A DNA stretch of 5,754 nucleotides, from the NCBI GenBank assembly GCA_947594675.1, contig CANQEF010000074.1, positions 1 through 5,754 on the forward strand, given 5' to 3'. This stretch comes from an uncultured Bacilli bacterium (lineage in GTDB: Bacteria > Bacillota_I > Bacilli_A > RF39 > UBA660). Numbering within the stretch: position 1 is the first letter of the stretch; every line of letters begins with the position of its first letter. Below are positions 1-5,754 of this stretch, one piece after another. The notes beneath the pieces are model-generated. The model saw nothing but the letters and a program-made list of their open reading frames with translations, was not told the origin of the DNA and did not search any database. Both the position numbers and the translations under genes were made by a program.

Positions 1-1
1 T

Positions 2-256
2 TATATCAGTGTAAAAGCAGATCAAGCATGTAATGGAGGAGTATGTTATGGTCATGCTTTTTCGGAAACATATGGCGCAAGTGATGGTTATTCTGGTTGG
101 TATGGAAATTCGAGCTATTTCCCTTACCGCACTATTCCGTGGGTGCTCCGCGGCGGCGACTATACCGACACCTTTGCTTCTGGGGTCTTTCGCGCGGGGC
201 GTAACTACGGCAACGCTTGGAGTTACGACTCTTCTCGTGCTGTCTTCGCTCCATAA
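2..256 (+). CDS. C-terminal fragment of a C-type-lectin/FGE-like domain protein (5' end outside window)
   Basis: An open frame runs from the first bases of the window to TAA at 254-256, giving 84 residues; the start lies upstream. I see CNGGVCYGHAFSETYG (residues 10-25), then PWVLRGG (46-52), GVF (61-63), NYGNAWSYD (68-76) and a final SRAVFAP. The pattern LRGG, about eight residues, GVF, a G/N/Y/S-rich stretch, then (F/S)RAV at the extreme C-terminus is typical of C-type-lectin/sulfatase-modifying-factor (FGE) folds, including DGR variable proteins and large paralogous surface or phage-tail proteins. The two cysteines (10 and 15) could form a disulfide. Composition is split: I count 80 G/C among the 133 bases at 121-253, but about 37% G+C in the first 120 bases. 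A ligand-binding, probably exported or surface role is inference; the N-terminus that would show the export route is missing. The domain family is fairly secure, the function is not. Confidence 0.75.
   Translation, partial: YISVKADQACNGGVCYGHAFSETYGASDGYSGWYGNSSYFPYRTIPWVLRGGDYTDTFASGVFRAGRNYGNAWSYDSSRAVFAP
137..253 (+). other. Candidate DGR variable region (GC-rich lectin-fold tail)
   Basis: This is the terminal PWVLRGG-to-SRAVFAP segment of the preceding gene. In known DGR targets the variable region is the last ~100-130 bp of a C-type-lectin-fold gene and differs from a template repeat mainly where the template has adenine. Here the putative framework codons (GGC GGC, GGG GTC TTT, GGC AAC GCT, CGT GCT GTC) alternate with codons reachable from AAC/AAT by adenine changes: GAC 158-160, ACC 164-166, GAC 167-169, ACC 170-172, CGC 191-193, CGT 200-202, TAC 206-208, AGT 221-223, TAC 224-226 and GAC 227-229. 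Some codons (GCG, GGG, TGG) do not fit an AAY template simply. No template repeat or reverse transcriptase is in the window, so this is a hypothesis from position, fold and composition only. Confidence 0.4.
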
Positions 257-334
257 AGAAAACAAATTATAAATACTCTCTTTTAAATAACTAATACCTG
301 TCTTAAATAAAATAAAATATTGCCTTTTACTTTA

Positions 335-363
335 TTTACAAAATTATTTTATCCGAGTATAAT
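335..363 (+). promoter_or_regulatory. Sigma-A-type promoter for the ftsK/spoIIIE gene
   Basis: A -35 hexamer TTTACA (335-340, five of six matches to TTGACA) and a perfect -10 TATAAT (358-363) are separated by 17 bases, the optimal spacing. Transcription would start near 370, leaving a leader of about 18 bases that contains the Shine-Dalgarno AGAGGTG (378-384) ahead of the ATG at 389. The translocase therefore appears to be transcribed independently of the lectin-like gene upstream. The rest of 257-388 is AT-rich, and I see no convincing terminator hairpin for the upstream gene. Confidence 0.8.
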
Positions 364-388
364 TATAACTAGATAGTAGAGGTGCATT

Positions 389-2677
389 ATGGCAAAAAGA
401 AAAAGAAGAAAGTCTTCTCCTAAAAGAGATAATGAATTCATAACTCAATTATATGGTGTAATAATTTTGATAGCAGCAATTTTAGGCATCGGTAAATATG
501 GACCTGTAGGAAGAATAATAGCCTCATTTGCTTTATTCTTAACAGGATCAATTTATATGGTTTTTTTAGCTAGCCTTTTTATAGTTGGTGGCTATCTACT
601 AATAAAAAGACAATGGCCTAATTTCTTTTCAACAAAATTAGTAGGATTATATATATTCATAATTGGTTTTTTAATCACCATGCATAGAGAATTTATCATT
701 GAAAATAATTCTAATATAACTCTTATTTTTAAGGAAACAATTGACCAATTAATTGGAGGATTCAATAATATTATGAGTAGTGGTTCTCTAGAGGATTGGT
801 TTGCTGTTGGTGGAGGTATAGTAGGTGGGGTGTTTGCCCTAATCTTTGTGAAATTATTTTCTTTTAGTGGTATGCAAATAGTTTCAATCATTTTAATGTT
901 TTGTGGATTATCCATGTTTACAGGTTTTTCTATTATTGATTTTATTAAAAGCAATTATGAAAAAGGTAAAGAAAAAATCAATAGTAATAAAGAAAATATA
1001 TCTGATAAGAAAGAATTACAAGAATCAAACAAGCAAGTTATTATAAGCAATGGTAATGAAGACGAAGAAGAAACTAAACACGTCAAAGTAAGCAGTATTG
1101 ATGAGATAACAAAAATATCAGTAAAAGACACTCAATCACCGCCTCAAGAAAATAGTAAAGAAGAAACAGAAATCGTAAAACCTAATAAAGATTATCAATT
1201 GCCACCACTTACTCTTTTAAATCAGCCTAAGAAAAAGAATAAAGAAACGGATAATTCAAGTATTGAGAAAAATATTGAAAACTTAGAAAAAGTATTACAT
1301 GATTTTAAAATCAATGGAAAAGTTGTTGAGGTACACATAGGACCAACAGTTGCTCAATATGAATTAGAAATAGCATCTGGTACAAGAGTTAATAAAATTA
1401 CCTCTTTAAATAGAGAAATAGCTTTAGCTCTTTCAAAAAAAGATGTACGAATTGAAGCACCAATTCCTGGTAAAAATACTGTTGGAATTGAATTTGCTAA
1501 TGATTCACCAACTCCTGTTAGCTTTTATGAAATTATCAGTAGTAGTTTAATGCGTAATGCCCCAGATAAAAAATTAATGGTTCCATTAGGCAAAAGTATT
1601 ATGGGAGACATAGGCGTTTGTGAAGTTAACAAAATGCCCCATATGTTGATTGCTGGTACTACTGGTTCTGGTAAATCAGTTTGTGTCAACGGAATAATTT
1701 GTTCTATTCTTATGCGTGCTAAACCAAATGAAGTAAAACTTGTAATGGTAGATCCTAAAGTAGTTGAATTGTCAGTATATAATGGTATACCTCATTTACT
1801 TTGTCCTGTTGTAACTGATCCTAAAAAGGCATCTATCGCTTTAGCAAAAATGGTTGCTGAAATGGAAAGGCGTTATCAAACATTTAGTGACACTAAAACT
1901 AAGAATATTGAATCATATAACGATTATATTGATAAATGGAATAAAGAACACAAAAATACTGATGGCGAAAAAGAAAAAATGCCTTATATTGTTGTAATTA
2001 TTGATGAGTTAGCTGATTTAATGATGGTAGCAGCTAAAGAAGTTGAAGATTCTATTTTAAGAATTACACAAAAAGCTCGTGCTGCTGGAATACATTTGAT
2101 TGTCGCAACACAAAGACCATCAACAGAAGTAATTACTGGTCTAATTAAAGCTAATATCCCATCACGAATTTCCTTTGCCGTTGGTTCTGGCATTGACTCT
2201 CGTACTATTCTAGATCAAATAGGTGCAGAAAAATTATTAGGAAAAGGTGATATGCTTTTCTTACCAATTGGTCAAAATTCTCCAATTCGTATTCAAGGCT
2301 CTTTTATTACTGATGATGAAATTAAAAGAATTATCGACTTTACAATTGATCAGCAAAAAGCTCAATATGATGATGAGTTAATGAATCTTGATTCTGTTAA
2401 CTCCACTAATTCGTCAAATAATGCATCAGAAATAAGTGATGCTGAAAGTGACGAGGACCCTTTATATAAAGATATAGTCCAATTTGTAGTTTCTACCCAA
2501 AAGGCAAGTGCCTCACTAATCCAAAGAAAATTTAAATTAGGGTACAACAGAGCAGCAAGAATCGTTGATATACTTGAAGAAAATGGAGTGATTGGTCCGG
2601 CAAATGGCTCTAAGCCACGTGAAGTTTTAATTCAATTAGATAGTGCAAATAACAATGAAGTAACTAGCGATGAATAG
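389..2677 (+). CDS. ftsK: DNA translocase FtsK/SpoIIIE
   Basis: This is an ATP-driven, membrane-anchored DNA pump that moves chromosomal DNA through the closing septum during division (or sporulation, if the host sporulates). The 762 residues match the usual size of the Bacillota family (about 750-800). After a basic N-terminus (KRKRRK) come four or five hydrophobic segments (about 20-37, 43-72, 84-98, 138-157, 163-182). A charged, low-complexity linker follows (about 188-290), then the alpha/beta motor. Walker A is GTTGSGKS (423-430), VDPKVVELSVYNGIPHL spans 454-470, and Walker B ends in D539-E540 (VVIIDELADLMM). QKARAAGIHLIVATQRPS (561-578) and GAEKLLGKGDMLFLP (612-626) are family signatures. 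Residues ~690-750 are the winged-helix gamma domain (YNRAARIVDILEENGVIGP) that reads polarity sequences on DNA. All key ATPase residues are intact. The start is supported by AGAGGTG four bases upstream. FtsK and SpoIIIE cannot be told apart from this sequence alone. Confidence 0.97.
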   Translation: MAKRKRRKSSPKRDNEFITQLYGVIILIAAILGIGKYGPVGRIIASFALFLTGSIYMVFLASLFIVGGYLLIKRQWPNFFSTKLVGLYIFIIGFLITMHREFIIENNSNITLIFKETIDQLIGGFNNIMSSGSLEDWFAVGGGIVGGVFALIFVKLFSFSGMQIVSIILMFCGLSMFTGFSIIDFIKSNYEKGKEKINSNKENISDKKELQESNKQVIISNGNEDEEETKHVKVSSIDEITKISVKDTQSPPQENSKEETEIVKPNKDYQLPPLTLLNQPKKKNKETDNSSIEKNIENLEKVLHDFKINGKVVEVHIGPTVAQYELEIASGTRVNKITSLNREIALALSKKDVRIEAPIPGKNTVGIEFANDSPTPVSFYEIISSSLMRNAPDKKLMVPLGKSIMGDIGVCEVNKMPHMLIAGTTGSGKSVCVNGIICSILMRAKPNEVKLVMVDPKVVELSVYNGIPHLLCPVVTDPKKASIALAKMVAEMERRYQTFSDTKTKNIESYNDYIDKWNKEHKNTDGEKEKMPYIVVIIDELADLMMVAAKEVEDSILRITQKARAAGIHLIVATQRPSTEVITGLIKANIPSRISFAVGSGIDSRTILDQIGAEKLLGKGDMLFLPIGQNSPIRIQGSFITDDEIKRIIDFTIDQQKAQYDDELMNLDSVNSTNSSNNASEISDAESDEDPLYKDIVQFVVSTQKASASLIQRKFKLGYNRAARIVDILEENGVIGPANGSKPREVLIQLDSANNNEVTSDE

Positions 2678-2712
2678 TTACTTTTTAAAATTTCTTATAA
2701 ATGTCACTTTCC

Positions 2713-2738
2713 CATAAAGTTTATACATCATCTTTATG
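2713..2738 (+). terminator. Weak inverted repeat after ftsK, possible terminator
   Basis: CATAAAG (2713-2719) and CTTTATG (2732-2738) are perfect 7-base complements around a 12-base loop, 35 bases past the ftsK stop. The stem is AT-rich and is followed by an A-run rather than a T-run, so intrinsic termination would be poor. It may be a 3'-end processing or stability hairpin, or chance in AT-rich DNA. Confidence 0.25.
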
Positions 2739-2832
2739 AGAAAAATCATATTAAAATAAAAAAATTATTTCATATAAAATAACTCTCCAAAAATTAGTTT
2801 TTCGAAGAAAAATACCTATTAAGAAGGAAAAT

Positions 2833-2870
2833 AAAATTATAAATTGGAATAGTCTTATTTATAATTTTTT
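2833..2870 (+). terminator. 12-bp perfect AT inverted repeat ending in a T-run
   Basis: AAAATTATAAAT (2833-2844) is perfectly complementary to ATTTATAATTTT (2857-2868), with a 12-base spacer and T-run through 2870. It lies ~155 bases after the ftsK stop and ends just four bases before the -35 box of the next promoter. An intrinsic terminator that insulates the dockerin gene from ftsK read-through is the simplest reading. However, the stem has no G-C pairs, so it would be weak. A repressor or activator operator abutting the -35 box, or an AT-rich UP-like element, is the alternative. Confidence 0.45.
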
Positions 2871-2874
2871 GCTC

Positions 2875-2904
2875 TTGACAATCAATTATAGAGAGGGGTA
2901 TAAT
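2875..2904 (+). promoter_or_regulatory. Consensus sigma-A promoter for the dockerin/CAP unit
   Basis: A perfect TTGACA (2875-2880) and a perfect TATAAT (2899-2904) are separated by 18 bases. The predicted start is near 2911, giving a leader of about 36 bases. The spacer contains a G-rich GAGAGGGG run, unusual in this AT-rich DNA. Upstream sequence is A/T-tract rich, as in UP elements. Both hexamers are exact consensus, so strong basal transcription is expected unless a regulator acts at the adjacent inverted repeat. Confidence 0.88.
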
Positions 2905-2946
2905 TTCATTGTAGAATAAAGTTTTATGGAAAGAATGAGGTAGATT

Positions 2947-5499
2947 ATGTTTAGAAAAAGATTAGTTGTTTTTTTGATACTAGTTTTAGGTTTTAGCTGT
3001 TTTTTTAATATTAAAGTTTCAGCAAGTACAAAAGCAAAAATTAATTCTACTGATATTAAACTTTATACTTTAAGTGAAAGTGCAAAAACAAGTGGAGTAG
3101 CTATTCCTAATGATTTAAAGACTTCTTTCAAACTAGAAATTAGTGGTACAAATATTGTTCCAACTTACACTATTAGCAATGAAGATCAACTTTTTATAAA
3201 TATTTCTTCAGACGGAGTTATTACTACAAGAGAAGAATACAGTACTGACAATGGTGCTTATTCTATGACTGACAAAGTTTGTCATATTTCAGTTTTAGTT
3301 GGTAATGAGACATTTGATGTTAAAGTTACTATTATTGACTACTTAAATATTTATGTAAAAGAAAAAATGCAAGCAATCATTAAAGAAAATATTACATCTT
3401 CGATGAATGAATATGAAAAGGCAGAAACTATAGCTAAATATATTGTTGATAATTATGAATATAGTACAAATCCTAATTTTCGCTATGTCTTTTTAAATGG
3501 TAGTGGAGATTGTATTGCTTTAAATTCAATTTTTATTCAGTTATGTGAACAACTAAATATTAAGGCTCACATAAGATATGCAGGCGATTTACCTTCAACT
3601 GGGGCTGGACATCATGATGTAGTTGCTTTATTAGACGGTAAAATATATTATGTTGATGTTTCTTACTTTGATCCTAGAGACTATGTTATTAGTGATAGAC
3701 CATTTGGTTTAAATTATGATGGAAATGGATTTTTATATTATTTTTTATCTAGTAATGGCTATTTAGCACTTGCAAAATACGATGGTTTTAATACTGAAAA
3801 TATTAAGATTACACCTAAAATTACAGTTAAGATGATTGATGGGCCTAAAGAATATGATTTAAAAGTAATTGGTGAAGATTCCTTTAGTAATACTTGCAAA
3901 ATTAGTGGTGTCAAAGTTAAATCTGTAATTATTCCAGAAGGTGTAGAGACAATAGAAGATAATGCTTTCAGTGATTGCACATCCCTACAAAAAGTATCTC
4001 TTCCTTCAACTCTTAAAAATATAGAAAAACTTGCTTTTTTAAACACTGACATAAAAGAATTCAGCATTGACTCAAATAATCCATATTATACTTTTGAAAA
4101 TGGCATTTTATACAATAAGAATAAAACAGAAGTTATTTACGTATCACCAAGTTTAGAAGGCGAATTAACTTTGCCAAGTAGTATCAAGACAATAAAGGCT
4201 TATGCTTTTGCTTATAACAAAAATTTAACTGGAGTAATTTTAAATTCTAATCTTGAAACTATTGAAGAACATGCTTTTGACCATTCTAATATCTATGGCC
4301 TTACAATATCAAAATCGGTTAAAACAATAGGAAATGACGCCTTTGCTGAAAGCAATTTACGTTATATAAAAATTGAAGATGGCTCAACACTAACATTGTC
4401 TGATTATATATTTGAAAATGCAATTAATTTAAATGGTGTGTATATACCAAAAAGTATTTCTAACATTGAAACAAATGCTTTCAGATTTGCAAGCAATGAT
4501 TTAACTATGTATGTCCTTGATAATTCTAATGCCTTAAACTATGCGAAGAATAATAATAAAAATTACGAAATAGTATCAAATAGTACAACAATTACTCAAA
4601 GCATGATTATTCTAAAAAATACATCTTACGATTATGATGGTACCGAAAAAACTCCTGAAGTTATGGTTTTAAATGGAGGAAAAGTTTTAAAACTTAATAG
4701 TGACTATACATATTCTTATAAAAATAACATAAATTCATCTCCAACACCAGCAGTTATTGTAACTGGTAAAAATACCTATAGTGGTACTGCAGAAAAAAAC
4801 TTTAAAATAAATAGAATTATGATTGATACTACTATAGAAGTTGAAGATATAGTATATGGCGAAATTTTAAAACCTCAGCTTATTACTAATAATAAAGAAG
4901 TATCTTGTACCTATCGTTATGGTAATGAACCTAATTTTTATACATCTTCTCAAATAGCTCCAACAGAAGTAGGAACATACTATTTATTAGCAGCTATATC
5001 ACCAGAAGATAGAACTAATTACTATAGCCATGATATATGGGTTAAATATAATATTTTACCTGCTGAAAATGAATTAGACGTTTCATGTAATGATGTTGTT
5101 TATGGTCAAAAGATAAAAATTAATGTCTTAAAAAATAAAGCGGCAGCTGACTTAACATATTATTATAAAAAAGCAGATGCAGATGATTCTACCTATTCAA
5201 CAACAGAGCCAACAGAGCCAGGAGAATATACTTTAAAAGTAGTATCAAGTGCTACCAAAAATTATAAAGAAACATCAATAACCAAAAATTTTCAAATTTT
5301 AAAAGAGTCTTATTTAAAAGGTGATATTAATAGTGATACTAAAGTTGATTTATTAGATGTTAGAGAGGCCTTAGCTTTTGCTGTAGGAAAACATCCGGTA
5401 ACAGATAAAATATTACTTCTTGGTGATATGGATATAAATGGAAAAATGACTTCAATAGATGCAACTCAAATTTTAAAAATATATTTAAGAAAGAATTAA
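2947..5499 (+). CDS. Secreted transglutaminase-like / BspA-type LRR / Ig-like protein with C-terminal dockerin
   Basis: This 850-residue exported protein has several modules. A signal peptide (1-26) has a hydrophobic core and likely cleavage after VSA. An Ig-like region spans about 60-133. A transglutaminase-like papain-fold domain (about 155-245) carries the expected triad: Cys189 in GSGDC, His222 in GHHDVV and Asp237 in YYVDVSYFDP. BspA-type LRR_5 repeats (about 323-543) show the pattern I.IP..V.TIE..AF. Three Ig-like modules follow (about 550-622, 623-704, 705-785); the first has the YDGTEKTP ... DYTYSYKNN ... GKNTYSGT pattern seen beside bacterial LRR proteins. A dockerin type I (about 790-848) has two calcium loops: D793-N795-D797-D801-D804 and D827-D829-N831-T835-D838. 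The dockerin implies docking to a cohesin on the surface or in a complex. The substrate of the Cys-His-Asp domain is unknown; protein crosslinking, amidase or protease activity are all possible. There is no LPXTG motif or C-terminal membrane anchor. GAGGT at 2937-2941 supports the start. Confidence 0.93.
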   Translation: MFRKRLVVFLILVLGFSCFFNIKVSASTKAKINSTDIKLYTLSESAKTSGVAIPNDLKTSFKLEISGTNIVPTYTISNEDQLFINISSDGVITTREEYSTDNGAYSMTDKVCHISVLVGNETFDVKVTIIDYLNIYVKEKMQAIIKENITSSMNEYEKAETIAKYIVDNYEYSTNPNFRYVFLNGSGDCIALNSIFIQLCEQLNIKAHIRYAGDLPSTGAGHHDVVALLDGKIYYVDVSYFDPRDYVISDRPFGLNYDGNGFLYYFLSSNGYLALAKYDGFNTENIKITPKITVKMIDGPKEYDLKVIGEDSFSNTCKISGVKVKSVIIPEGVETIEDNAFSDCTSLQKVSLPSTLKNIEKLAFLNTDIKEFSIDSNNPYYTFENGILYNKNKTEVIYVSPSLEGELTLPSSIKTIKAYAFAYNKNLTGVILNSNLETIEEHAFDHSNIYGLTISKSVKTIGNDAFAESNLRYIKIEDGSTLTLSDYIFENAINLNGVYIPKSISNIETNAFRFASNDLTMYVLDNSNALNYAKNNNKNYEIVSNSTTITQSMIILKNTSYDYDGTEKTPEVMVLNGGKVLKLNSDYTYSYKNNINSSPTPAVIVTGKNTYSGTAEKNFKINRIMIDTTIEVEDIVYGEILKPQLITNNKEVSCTYRYGNEPNFYTSSQIAPTEVGTYYLLAAISPEDRTNYYSHDIWVKYNILPAENELDVSCNDVVYGQKIKINVLKNKAAADLTYYYKKADADDSTYSTTEPTEPGEYTLKVVSSATKNYKETSITKNFQILKESYLKGDINSDTKVDLLDVREALAFAVGKHPVTDKILLLGDMDINGKMTSIDATQILKIYLRKN
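5203..5220 (+). repeat. Tandem 9-bp repeat encoding TEPTEP
   Basis: ACAGAGCCA occurs twice in tandem (5203-5211, 5212-5220) inside the last Ig-like module of the dockerin protein, giving Thr-Glu-Pro twice (residues 753-758). An in-frame 9-base duplication could change copy number without breaking the gene. In the neighbouring module the equivalent stretch is APTEVGTYYL, so one TEP unit may be the ancestral state. Confidence 0.7.
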
Positions 5500-5520
5500 T
5501 TAAAGAAAGGAGATTAGTTT

Positions 5521-5754
5521 ATGAAAAGAGTTGTAAAAATAATTTTTGTTAGTATTTTAAGTTTTTTCTTAATAAACTTAACTACTATAGAGGCCTTAGC
5601 TTTTTCTATACCTGTTACAGGTACGAAAAACTATGATTATGCCTCAAAAATACTAGAATTAGTAAATAAAGAAAGAGCTAATGTGGGAGCCCAGCCTTTA
5701 AAACTTGATAAAACTTTATCTGACTATGCTATGACAAGAGCTGGAGAAATAGTA
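5521..5754 (+). CDS. Secreted CAP (SCP/PR1-like) domain protein, N-terminal part
   Basis: The first 78 codons are present and the gene continues past the window. A strong Shine-Dalgarno AAAGGAG (5506-5512) sits eight bases before the ATG. The N-terminus is a signal peptide: basic MKR, hydrophobic core to about residue 20, and a likely cleavage after ALA (25-27). Residues 43-78 (ILELVNKERANVGAQPLKLD, then LSDYAMTRAGEIV) match the start of bacterial YkwD-type CAP domains: the first helix N.ERa..G..pL..d..L...A..rA.e. The family's conserved histidine and glutamate cavity residues would lie downstream and cannot be checked. Bacterial CAP proteins are exported, and their activity is mostly undefined. 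The 21-base gap after the dockerin gene, with no promoter or terminator in it, indicates co-transcription from the promoter at 2875-2904. Whether this protein also carries LRR, Ig or dockerin modules is unknown. Confidence 0.88.
   Translation, partial: MKRVVKIIFVSILSFFLINLTTIEALAFSIPVTGTKNYDYASKILELVNKERANVGAQPLKLDKTLSDYAMTRAGEIV

Noticed and set aside
33..272. A 79-codon forward frame beginning ATGGAGGAG
   Set aside because: It overlaps the lectin-like tail in another frame, has no family resemblance, and its length is explained by the GC-rich segment having few stop codons. The frame ending at 256 carries the recognisable LRGG/GVF/RAV motifs.
500..531. Segment between the Walker motifs of FtsK as a lineage-specific insertion
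   Set aside because: The RRYQ ... NIESYNDYI ... MPYIVVIIDE spacing is close to that of the Bacillota SpoIIIE/FtsK family, so it is the normal linker.
592..954. Reverse-strand open frame of 120 codons inside ftsK
   Set aside because: It lies antisense to the conserved membrane segments of the translocase, with no ribosome site or recognisable motif; a shadow frame.
1984..2547. Two short reverse-strand frames (1984-2193 and 2362-2547)
   Set aside because: Both are antisense to the FtsK motor and gamma regions and show no independent coding evidence.
2798..2812. Short palindrome TTTTTCGAAGAAAAA as a terminator or operator
   Set aside because: Only a six-pair AT stem with a three-base loop and no T-run after it; readily explained by chance in A/T tracts.
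2678..2946. Possible small RNA or riboswitch in the gap after ftsK
   Set aside because: Apart from the two inverted repeats and the promoter, I found no conserved riboswitch core, tRNA-like fold or small open frame with a ribosome site, and the leader after the promoter is only about 36 bases.
3759..4067. Reverse-strand open frame of 102 codons
   Set aside because: It is antisense to the start of the LRR region of the dockerin protein; no promoter, ribosome site or family signal.

Overview
The window looks like the chromosome of a low-GC Gram-positive bacterium. The two complete genes are strongly AT-rich, promoters fit the sigma-A consensus, Shine-Dalgarno sites are purine-rich, and the FtsK/SpoIIIE protein is of the Bacillota type. 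Secreted BspA-like LRR, dockerin and CAP proteins in one place suggest an uncultured gut-type Bacillota (Bacilli/Mollicutes-related or Clostridia). This assignment is an inference. All tryptophans seen in the coding regions use TGG and no gene here ends in TGA, so the standard bacterial code fits.

Layout, all on the + strand. Positions 2-256 hold the last 84 codons of a gene that starts outside the window. It encodes a C-type-lectin/FGE-like C-terminal domain (PWVLRGG ... GVF ... SRAVFAP). Its last ~130 bases are about 60% G+C, very unlike the surroundings, and it resembles the variable-protein tails diversified by diversity-generating retroelements (DGRs). Positions 257-388 are intergenic and hold a near-consensus promoter. 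Positions 389-2677 encode a complete membrane DNA translocase of the FtsK/SpoIIIE family. Positions 2678-2946 are intergenic and hold two AT-rich inverted repeats, a consensus promoter and a leader. Positions 2947-5499 encode an 850-residue secreted protein with a transglutaminase-like domain, BspA-type leucine-rich repeats, Ig-like modules and a C-terminal dockerin. Starting 21 bases later, 5521-5754 is the beginning of a secreted CAP (SCP/PR1-like) protein that runs off the window.

How the parts relate: the translocase is a housekeeping gene with its own promoter and no evident functional link to its neighbours. The dockerin protein and the CAP protein form a likely two-gene (or longer) transcription unit for exported proteins. 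The dockerin predicts a cohesin-bearing partner elsewhere in the genome. The most notable element is the GC-rich lectin-like tail at the left edge. No reverse transcriptase or template repeat is visible in this window, so a DGR role is a hypothesis.
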